14,206 nucleotides of DNA from Alphaproteobacteria bacterium (GTDB taxonomy: Bacteria > Pseudomonadota > Alphaproteobacteria > Rhizobiales > Aestuariivirgaceae), in assembly GCA_026400595.1 (NCBI GenBank), contig JAPLOT010000251.1:1-14206 (forward strand). Direction: 5' to 3'. The notes under the pieces are model-generated. The model did not search any database and was not told where the DNA came from. It was given only the letters and a program-made list of their open reading frames with translations. Both the position numbers and the translations under genes were made by a program. Shown here piece by piece: positions 6,238-12,624 of the stretch. Numbering within the stretch: position 1 is the first letter of the stretch; each line of letters starts with the position of its first letter.

Positions 6238-6993
6238 ATGCGAAAACTCCCCCCTCTGCAAGCCATCGGCCACGCCCTGAATTCGGTGGTCAATTATGCC
6301 GGCATGGCGGTCCGCTTCGGGCGGTTCTGGGTGCCTATCCTGTTCCTGCTCGGCCTGCTCGAATGGCAATTCGCACCGCCGCCGGCCGACCCGACCGCCG
6401 CCACGCTCGACAGCAGCGCTGTTTTCATTCAACTGCTGACGGCAGCGGGAAGCCTCGTCGCCATCTGTTCCATTGCCGTCAGCTGGCACCGCTTCATCCT
6501 GCGCGATGAGATCGGCCCGCCCCTGCGGTTGGATCGCGAGACCCTGCGCTATTGCATCAATACCCTGATCATCATGCTCATGGTCCTGGGTCCGATTCTG
6601 ATGCTGGCGCTTGTGTCCCTGAACTTGCCGCCCGCATCCTCGATTGTCCTGTTTCCCGCGGCCCTGCTGCTTGGCAGCATTGCCACGAGGCTGTCGATCA
6701 AGCTCCCCGCTGTCGCGCTGGGGCGGACAGATTTCGGATTTCGCGAGGCCTGGAATGTCAGCGAAGGCAATTTCTGGCCGCTTGCGGCCGTGTTCGCACT
6801 CAACGCGGCCGCCGTCCTGGTCTCGGCGCTAGTGCTTCTGACCATCATCGCTGCATTCGAGCGCATTGCACCGCTGGGTGGCGCCATTCTGGGGATTGCC
6901 CTGATGGCCGTCTTCCAGCTGTTCTACACGGTGTTCAACGCCAGCATTTTCACATCCCTCTACGGTTTCTTCGTCGAACGCCGCGACTTCTGA
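6238..6993 (+). CDS. Six-span integral membrane protein, function unknown
   Basis: A 251-residue hydrophobic protein with about six predicted transmembrane helices, near residues 28-45, 62-82, 106-128, 132-150, 178-205 and 213-240. The cytoplasmic-type loop between helices 2 and 3 reads SWHRFILRDEIGPPLRLDRE, a pattern I recall in uncharacterised alphaproteobacterial membrane proteins. Another conserved-looking loop is GRTDFGFREAWNVSEGNFWP between helices 4 and 5. There are no transporter, enzyme or channel motifs that I can name. The ATG at 6238 has only a weak ribosome binding site (ACGGTAG). It lies 61 bases after the EAL-domain gene and 85 bases before the likely ppk2 start, all on the same strand, so co-transcription is possible but not shown. 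Confidence 0.8.
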   Translation: MRKLPPLQAIGHALNSVVNYAGMAVRFGRFWVPILFLLGLLEWQFAPPPADPTAATLDSSAVFIQLLTAAGSLVAICSIAVSWHRFILRDEIGPPLRLDRETLRYCINTLIIMLMVLGPILMLALVSLNLPPASSIVLFPAALLLGSIATRLSIKLPAVALGRTDFGFREAWNVSEGNFWPLAAVFALNAAAVLVSALVLLTIIAAFERIAPLGGAILGIALMAVFQLFYTVFNASIFTSLYGFFVERRDF

Positions 6994-7017
6994 CAAAAGT
7001 GTGACAGTCTTGATTTC

Positions 7018-7074
7018 GATCAATGGCCCGGCACCGGCCATGGATCAGGCTGGGCGTTCCATCATCGAGGACGC
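7018..7074 (+). promoter_or_regulatory. Two tandem hairpins in the ppk2 leader, the second covering the ribosome binding site
   Basis: GATCAATGGCC (7018-7028) pairs with GGCCATGGATC (7036-7046), ten of eleven positions, around a 7-base loop. GCGTTC (7054-7059) pairs with GGACGC (7069-7074), including one G-U, around a 9-base loop. The second stem contains part of the Shine-Dalgarno GAGG (7067-7070) used by the preferred ATG at 7079. There is no T-run after either hairpin, so they do not look like a terminator. If translation starts earlier (GTG 7001 or ATG 7040), this stretch is coding and the idea fails. GC-rich DNA makes chance hairpins common. Confidence 0.3.
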
Positions 7075-7078
7075 TCGC

Positions 7079-8059
7079 ATGGACGATACCGAGACAGCTC
7101 CAGCCGCCGCATCCGGGAGTCCTTCCACTCCTGCACAGCCGTCGGAACCGAAACCCAGCTCGGCACCAGGGCGAATTGATCGCGAAACCCCGCAGCGGAT
7201 GCGGAACGACCCCGAGGCCATCCGCCACGCCTTCGAAACTGGCGAGTTTCCCTACCGCAGCCGTCTCGGCACCAAGGTCTATGAGCAGCAGATGGCCGAG
7301 CTGCAGGTGGAACTCCTCAAGGTCCAGAACTGGGACAAGGAAGCCGGCGAACGTATCATCCTGATCTACGAGGGGCGCGATGCGGCGGGCAAGGGCGGCA
7401 CCATCAAGCGCTTCATGGAGCATCTCAACCCGCGCGGCGCACGGGTGGTCGCGCTCGAAAAGCCGACCGACCGCGAAAGGACCCAATGGTACTTTCAGCG
7501 CTACATCGAGAATCTTCCGTCGGGCGGCGAACTCGTGTTTCTCGATCGCTCCTGGTACAACCGCGCCGGAGTCGAGCGCGTCATGGGTTTTTGTACACCC
7601 AACGACTATCTCGAGTTCATGCGCCAGTGCCCCGACCTCGAGCGCATGTTCGTGCGCTCCGGCATCAGGCTCTTCAAGTACTGGTTTTCGGTCACCCGCG
7701 AGGAACAGAAGCGCCGCTTCGAGTCGCGCGACAATGACCCGCTGAAGCAGTGGAAGCTGTCTCCCATCGACAAGGCCTCGCTGGACAAGTGGGACGACTA
7801 CACCGAAGCCAAGGAAGCGATGTTCTTCTACACCGATACGGCGGATGCGCCCTGGATCATCATCAAGTCCGACGACAAGAAGCGGGCAAGGCTGGCCTGC
7901 ATGCAGCACTTCCTCTCGTCGCTTCCCTATCCCAACAAGAATCGCAAGGTGGTGACAGGCCCGGATCCGCTCATCGTCGGATCGACGGCTCATGTCATCG
8001 GGCGTGACGAACACATCCTCGGCAAGTCGCTGCGGCCCGGCATCAAAAGGCGCGGCTGA
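7079..8059 (+). CDS. ppk2: Polyphosphate kinase 2 (PPK2, class I type)
   Basis: This cytoplasmic enzyme transfers phosphate between polyphosphate and nucleoside diphosphates, usually making GTP or ATP from polyphosphate. About 326 residues from the preferred start. A low-complexity Ala/Pro/Ser N-terminus of about 30 residues precedes the core. The Walker A loop is EGRDAAGKGG (about 98-107). The Walker B block is VFLDRSWYNRAGVERVMGF. The lid region is KRRFESRDNDPLKQWKLSP, followed by DKWDDYTEAKEAMFFYTDT, the family's late signature. A single PPK2 domain with these blocks fits class I (NDP-phosphorylating). The frame extends upstream to GTG 7001 with another ATG at 7040. I choose ATG 7079 because GAGG lies eight bases ahead and the extra residues look non-conserved. 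It converges on purA with a four-base gap. Both enzymes bear on purine nucleotide supply, but they are on opposite strands. Confidence 0.93.
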   Translation: MDDTETAPAAASGSPSTPAQPSEPKPSSAPGRIDRETPQRMRNDPEAIRHAFETGEFPYRSRLGTKVYEQQMAELQVELLKVQNWDKEAGERIILIYEGRDAAGKGGTIKRFMEHLNPRGARVVALEKPTDRERTQWYFQRYIENLPSGGELVFLDRSWYNRAGVERVMGFCTPNDYLEFMRQCPDLERMFVRSGIRLFKYWFSVTREEQKRRFESRDNDPLKQWKLSPIDKASLDKWDDYTEAKEAMFFYTDTADAPWIIIKSDDKKRARLACMQHFLSSLPYPNKNRKVVTGPDPLIVGSTAHVIGRDEHILGKSLRPGIKRRG

Positions 8060-8063
8060 GCGG

Positions 8064-9356
8064 TCAGTCCTCGAAGGGATCCTTCATCAGGATCGTGTCG
8101 TCGCGCTCGGGCGAGGTCGAGAGCAGCGCCACCGTGCACTCGATCAGCTCCTCGAGATACTTGACGTATTTGATGGCCTGAGCCGGCAGCTGGGCCCAGG
8201 ACCGTGCACCGGCCGTGGTGCCCTTCCAGCCCTCGAAGCTTTCATAGATCGGCACGACCCGCTTCTGCGCCTCCTCGGCCGCCGGGAAGCGGTCGATGCG
8301 CTTGCCGTCGAGCTCGTAACCCACGCCGACCTTGATTTCCTCGAGGCCGTCGAGAACGTCGAGCTTGGTCAGCGCAATGCCATGGATGCCGCCGGTCTTG
8401 ATCGCCTGACGCACGAGAACCGAATCGAACCAGCCGCAACGCCGTTTGCGCCCTGTCACTGTGCCGAACTCGCGGCCGCGCTGGCCGATGTATTCGCCGA
8501 TGTCGTTCTCCTGTTCGGTGGGGAAAGGACCGGAGCCAACCCGGGTGGTGTAGGCCTTGGCGATTCCCAGCACATAGCCGATGGCCGAAGGTCCCAGACC
8601 GGAACCCGCCGCCGCCTGTCCCGCCACCGTGTTGGACGATGTGACATAGGGATAAGTCCCGTGGTCGATGTCGAGCAGGATGCCCTGGGCGCCTTCGAAC
8701 AGGATGCGCTTGCCTTCGCGCCGGGCGTCATCGAGCAATGCCCAGACCGCGTCGGAATAGGGCAGGATGCGGGGTGCGATCTCGGAAAGCTGGGCCAGCA
8801 CATCGGCGGCACGTACTTCCTCCTGACCGAGGCCACGGCGCAGCGCATTGTGATGGGCCAGCAGCCGGTCGATCTTCATGCCGATCGTCGAGAGGTCATG
8901 CAGGTCGTTGACCCGGATCGCCCGGCGCCCGACCTTGTCTTCATAGGCCGGCCCGATACCGCGGCCGGTCGTGCCGATCTTCCCAGCCCCGGCGGCCGCC
9001 TCGCGCATCTGGTCCAGCTCACGGTGCACCGAGAGAATCAGGGTGGCATTTCCGGCGATCCGCAAGTTCTCCCGGCTGACCGCCACGCCCTGCTGGGCCA
9101 GCTTGTCGATCTCTCCGGCAAGCGCCCAGGGATCGATGACCACGCCGTTGCCGATGACCGAGAGTTTGCCGGGGCGCACGATGCCGGAGGGCAGAAGCGA
9201 CAGCTTGTAGGTGACAACATCGATCACCAGCGTGTGGCCGGCATTGTGCCCACCCTGGAAACGCACCACAACATCGGCACGTTCCGACAGCCAGTCAACC
9301 AGCTTGCCCTTGCCTTCGTCGCCCCACTGGGCGCCGACCACAGCAACATTCGCCAT
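8064..9356 (-). CDS. purA: Adenylosuccinate synthetase
   Basis: This cytoplasmic enzyme of AMP synthesis joins IMP and aspartate using GTP. It has 430 residues, the usual bacterial length. The N-terminal GTP/IMP loop AQWGDEGKGK holds the catalytic Asp13, and GGHNAGHT holds His41. Later blocks are GTTGRGIGPAYEDK, ILFEGAQGILLDIDHGTYP, YVTSSNTVAG, GPFPTE, TVTGRKRRCGWFD and LTKLDVLDGL, so all expected active-site segments are intact. The start at 9356 is fixed by MANVAVVGAQWGDEGKGK and by the Shine-Dalgarno AAAGGAA just upstream; the open frame continues to 9422 but only through a hairpin and non-conserved residues. A long GC-rich inverted repeat lies 23 bases ahead of the ATG. The broken muiA-like gene lies upstream on the same strand. 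The 3' end faces that of ppk2 at four bases' distance. Confidence 0.98.
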   Translation of the reverse strand: MANVAVVGAQWGDEGKGKLVDWLSERADVVVRFQGGHNAGHTLVIDVVTYKLSLLPSGIVRPGKLSVIGNGVVIDPWALAGEIDKLAQQGVAVSRENLRIAGNATLILSVHRELDQMREAAAGAGKIGTTGRGIGPAYEDKVGRRAIRVNDLHDLSTIGMKIDRLLAHHNALRRGLGQEEVRAADVLAQLSEIAPRILPYSDAVWALLDDARREGKRILFEGAQGILLDIDHGTYPYVTSSNTVAGQAAAGSGLGPSAIGYVLGIAKAYTTRVGSGPFPTEQENDIGEYIGQRGREFGTVTGRKRRCGWFDSVLVRQAIKTGGIHGIALTKLDVLDGLEEIKVGVGYELDGKRIDRFPAAEEAQKRVVPIYESFEGWKGTTAGARSWAQLPAQAIKYVKYLEELIECTVALLSTSPERDDTILMKDPFED

Positions 9357-9379
9357 TTCAGGTTCCTTTGACACATGGA

Positions 9380-9412
9380 AACGGCCCCGGGCGGAATTCC
9401 GCCGGGGCCGTT
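9380..9412 (-). terminator. Long GC-rich hairpin between the muiA-like gene and purA
   Basis: The left arm (9380-9396, starting AACGGCCCC) and right arm (9397-9412, ending GGGGCCGTT) form a 16-pair inverted repeat with one bulged G, centred on GGAATTCC. With a 4-base AATT loop this leaves about 14 pairs. Read on the minus strand, it follows the muiA-like stop by about 36 bases and is followed only by TTTCC, a poor U-tract. It may end muiA-region transcription, but it also lies just 23 bases ahead of the purA ATG, so it probably sits in the purA leader. Attenuator or operator roles are alternatives. Confidence 0.55.
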
Positions 9413-9448
9413 GTCGGCTCATACACGATTGATGGCGGGAGGCAAAGC

Positions 9449-11000
9449 CTAGTTGAAAGTCATTCCCACCTGGAATCCTTCCGGCCAGGTCACCTTGTAG
9501 CCGTGCTTCAGGACCTTCTCGGAATCCGGTTCAAGGTCGAAGGTCCAGGCCCTCACGCCCCGCTTCTTCTCGAAGTCCCTCGACGTCGGCGGCGTCATGC
9601 CCGGCAGCTCGGCGACCTTGATCTCTTCCCGCACGGAGAAGGGCATCTGATCGAGGACGGTGACCGGAATCGTGAAGTCATGGAGACTCCTGACGGTGAT
9701 GTCGTAGGCGCGCTCATCCACATTGCTGGTGGAAATGAGCCCCTCTTCTCCGGTCTGCCGCCTGACCTCCACGCGCTTCACCTTGATGAGATCGTCGGCG
9801 CCGAAGCCGAGCTTCGCCTCCTCGCCGGGCGACAGCATGGGCAGGTGACCCTGCCCCATGAAGACTCCATCGCGATAGAGCATCGCGGTGCCGGGCAGCA
9901 GCGGCGTCTCGCCGGGAAGCGTGAAGGCCGCAGTGAGATAGGCCGTCGGGTCAAGCTTCGGAACGGCGCGCGCGGACAGGGTTGCGTCGATGGCCGTCGT
10001 GTCGATGCGGACACTCTTCGCCGTGCCGGTATTGTCCACCGAGACACGGCCCGGTATGGCATAGAGCGCCTGGAAGCCGGCGACCGCAACCTCGGCTTCC
10101 AATTGCTTCACCTTTCGCACCTCCTCTTTCGGCGCGTCCCCGAGCGCATTCCCGACGCGGCCTTGCCGTCGACAGGGTCAGGGCGACATTTTCCCAGCTC
10201 TCGGCGGTGGACTGCACGACAGCGGCCCGGCGCACCAGCTCGATCTTCGCAGCCGTCGTCCTGTCGGGCGACGTGAGGCGCGCATCATAGATGGGCTGCC
10301 AGCCGGCATTGGCGATGCGATACTTCAGACGAAAGGTGCCCTTCGCAGCGGCTTGCGCGGAGAGATGGACGCTGACCATCATGCGGGCCTGTTCCTGCGG
10401 CGCCAGCGCGGCCATTGCCGTGTTCAGATCGGCGATCGACTGATCGATCTCCCGCTGCCGGACATGGGCATCGAGGATACTGCGCGAGAAGGTCTCGAGC
10501 TTGCCTGCGACCAGATCGAGCAGCTGGCCGAGATCGGCGGCGTCAAAGGCCTTCGCCGCGCCCTCCTTCGGAGGTGGCGCAAAGGCATTGGCTGCCAGGT
10601 TCTGCATCAGTCCCTTCTGGTATTCGGCATCGGCAATCACCTGATCGAGGCGCGTACGCTCATCGGTGAGTTTCCGGATCTCGGCCTCCAGCGCCTTGCG
10701 GCGGCCATCGATGGTGGTGGATGGCAGATGGACCATCCTGGCATCGACGGAGCCGATCTCGACGTCGCCGCCGGCAACACCTTCGACGCGGAGGGTCTCC
10801 GGCACCAGATCGCCCGGCAGGTTATCGAAGATCAGCGTATGCTCACCCGCTGCGATGCTGGCCTCGGCGGCGCGCGTGACTTCCGCGCCGCTGGGGAACA
10901 CGGTGACCGCGTCGACCCGCGACAGAGCGGCAATGTCGGCGGCAAGCGCCGGGGTGATGGATGTGGTGACGAGACAAACGAAGGCAAGCTTCAGGCGCAT
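9449..11000 (-). pseudogene. Mucoidy inhibitor MuiA-family protein (DUF4140-DUF4139), frameshifted
   Basis: Intact, this would be an exported protein of about 516 residues. MRLKLAFVCLVTTSITPALA is a signal peptide with an ALA cleavage site, after a strong Shine-Dalgarno (GAGGAGGA) ahead of the ATG at 10998-11000. The N-terminal DUF4140 part reads VDAVTVFPSGAEVTRAA and FDNLPGDLVPETLRVEG. A coiled-coil-like stretch follows (ALEAEIRKLTDERTRLDQV), then RLKYRIANAGWQPIYDARL of the DUF4139 part. After ENVALTLSTARP the frame turns into Arg/Gly-rich nonsense. The proper sense resumes in another frame as GNALGDAPKEEVRKVKQLE and runs to the stop at 9449-9451 (PFSVREEIKVAELPG, HGYKVTWP). The break lies between about 10151 and 10175. 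Both halves keep good codon use, so the event is recent or a sequencing error. The family's role is unclear; the name comes from a mucoidy phenotype. Confidence 0.85.
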
Positions 11001-11089
11001 TCCGGTTCCTCCTCTGGCCCCCAGCCAGTGCGGATAGAAGCCGTGCCTGCGCGGCGCTTTGTGGGCCGGATTGCGGCCAAACTTGTGTA

Positions 11090-11118
11090 TTGACGGTTCT
11101 GGTTGGCGCTGTCAGCTT
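11090..11118 (+). promoter_or_regulatory. Candidate promoter for the exported-protein gene
   Basis: TTGACG at 11090-11095 is a good -35 element. CAGCTT lies 17 bases later at 11113-11118 as a weak -10. It sits in the 153-base divergent gap between the muiA-like gene and the exported-protein gene, 35 bases before the latter's ATG. Only the -35 half is convincing. Confidence 0.3.
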
Positions 11119-11153
11119 GCCGGACTTCCAGCAAATCACCCCGGAGAATAGAA

Positions 11154-12617
11154 ATGAAACTGTCAACCGGCCTGGCCGTCCTGTTCCTTGCGGGTTCCAG
11201 TTTCCAGGCCCTCGCCGCTGCCACGCCGGAAGAGGCCGCACGCCTCACCGCCGTGCTCCAGTCCTATGTCGGCAGCGAACCGGGCGTCGTGACGGTCACG
11301 CCGAACGGCGAATCCTACAATACCCGGCTCGACTTCGCGCCGCTGATCGCCAAGATAAAGCAGACAGGTTTTGCAGCTTCGGTCACGCCCATCGACATGA
11401 CCATCACGCCCCAAGGCAGCGGCAAGTGGAAGGTCGACCAGGATCAGCCGCTGGCCTTTTCCATGAAGGTTGACGGACAGGTCGAGATGAAGGGCAGCGT
11501 CGCAGCGATCAAGGGTTCGGGCATCTTCGACGAGGCGCTGGGCGGCTTCGAGTCGAGCACGACGGAATACAGCCAGTTCGCCTTCGACCAGACGGTCACC
11601 GATAACAACCTGCCGACGCGCGTGACCTATACCATCGGCACCATGACGTCGAACACCGCGATGGCAGCAGCCGGAAGCGGCGCCGACGGCACCATCAAGA
11701 TGACCTTCAAGGACTTCAACGAGACCATCAGCGTGCCGGCCGCGCCGGACGGCTCGACGCCGGCGATGGACGTCGCCATCGCGGCAACCGACGGCGCGCA
11801 GGACTCGCTCATCAAGGGCCTGCAGACCAAGGGGCTGCTGGGCCTCGCCGCCTGGCTGGTGGCCCATCCGTCGCCCGATGCGATGAAGGCGGGCCAGGCC
11901 GAGCTCAAGGACAAGGTCTATGCCGCCCTGCCGATCTTCACCAGCTTCGACGCCACAACGTCGGTCAACAACCTGACGGTCAACACCATGATGGGCCGCT
12001 TCGCCATGGCCAAGGCGGATGTGCAGGTGATCGCCAACGGCCTGGTCGAGGAAGGATACCTGCGCGAGAAGTTCACCTTCACCGGTTTCAAGATGCCCGA
12101 TGGAATCGTGCCGCCCTGGGCCTCCGGCCTGGTCCCGGGAGATTTCACCATCGACTTCGACGTGAGCGACTTCAACCTCGCGGCGGCCGTCAAGGTGGTC
12201 CTCGACAACCTCGATCTCAACCAGCAACCTTCGCTGAAGCCCGAGATCGAACAGCAGGCGCTGCAGGCGCTGTTGCCCAAGGGCAGCGTGAAGATCGGAC
12301 TGCTGCCCAGCACCGTCCTTGCCAGCATCTACAATCTCAAGGCCGAGGGCGCGATGACGGCGGGGCCCATGGCCATGCCCGCCGGCCAGGCCACCGTCCT
12401 GCTCAAGGGCCTGGACGAGGCCATGGCCGCGATGAACGCGGCACCGCCCGAGATGGGCATGCAGCAGATGGCGCCCATGTTCATGCTGGCCAAGGGCATG
12501 GCCAAGCAGGAGGCCGACGGCTATCTCTCCTGGAAGATCGAGAGCACGCCCGAGGGTGCGTTGCTGGTCAACGGCACCGATCTCTCCAAGATGGGCGGCG
12601 CGCCGCCCTCGCCCTGA
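11154..12617 (+). CDS. Large exported protein of unknown function (DUF2125/DUF945-like form)
   Basis: About 487 residues with a signal peptide (MKLSTGLAVLFLAGSSFQAL, cleavage near ALA-AA), so periplasmic or outer-surface. The ATG at 11154 has GGAG eight bases ahead; the frame is open upstream, but that part precedes the signal peptide. The mature protein is built from alternating beta-strand-like segments (VTVTPNGESYNTRLDF, FSMKVDGQVEMKGSV, FTIDFDVSDFNLAAAVKVVL), suggesting a long beta-rich fold. A Met-rich stretch, MGMQQMAPMFMLAKGMAKQE, occurs near residues 435-460. Cysteines are essentially absent. The overall form recalls the DUF2125 or DUF945 (YdgA) proteins, but I cannot confirm either. 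It is divergent from the muiA-like gene, also exported, and converges on serA with a seven-base gap. Confidence 0.78.
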   Translation: MKLSTGLAVLFLAGSSFQALAAATPEEAARLTAVLQSYVGSEPGVVTVTPNGESYNTRLDFAPLIAKIKQTGFAASVTPIDMTITPQGSGKWKVDQDQPLAFSMKVDGQVEMKGSVAAIKGSGIFDEALGGFESSTTEYSQFAFDQTVTDNNLPTRVTYTIGTMTSNTAMAAAGSGADGTIKMTFKDFNETISVPAAPDGSTPAMDVAIAATDGAQDSLIKGLQTKGLLGLAAWLVAHPSPDAMKAGQAELKDKVYAALPIFTSFDATTSVNNLTVNTMMGRFAMAKADVQVIANGLVEEGYLREKFTFTGFKMPDGIVPPWASGLVPGDFTIDFDVSDFNLAAAVKVVLDNLDLNQQPSLKPEIEQQALQALLPKGSVKIGLLPSTVLASIYNLKAEGAMTAGPMAMPAGQATVLLKGLDEAMAAMNAAPPEMGMQQMAPMFMLAKGMAKQEADGYLSWKIESTPEGALLVNGTDLSKMGGAPPSP

Positions 12618-12624
12618 GGTACCG

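Noticed and set aside
6950..8014. 354-codon minus-strand frame opposite ppk2
   Set aside because: It is longer than the chosen ppk2 start, but its product is a His/Leu/Val/Asp-rich antisense translation without motifs, while the plus strand has full PPK2 Walker motifs.
8060..8063. Functional operon linking ppk2 and purA through purine nucleotides
   Set aside because: The two genes are on opposite strands and converge, so their closeness does not imply shared transcription.
7992..9371. 459-codon plus-strand frame opposite purA
   Set aside because: It is longer than purA itself but is the antisense shadow of intact adenylosuccinate synthetase motifs.
10145..10180. Programmed frameshifting in the muiA-like gene
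   Set aside because: No slippery heptamer or stimulatory pseudoknot is evident, and the family is not known to me to use recoding. A mutation or sequencing error is simpler.
11163..12227. 354-codon minus-strand frame opposite the exported-protein gene
   Set aside because: It has an Arg/Asp/His-rich composition typical of antisense frames; the plus strand has a signal peptide and a good ribosome binding site.
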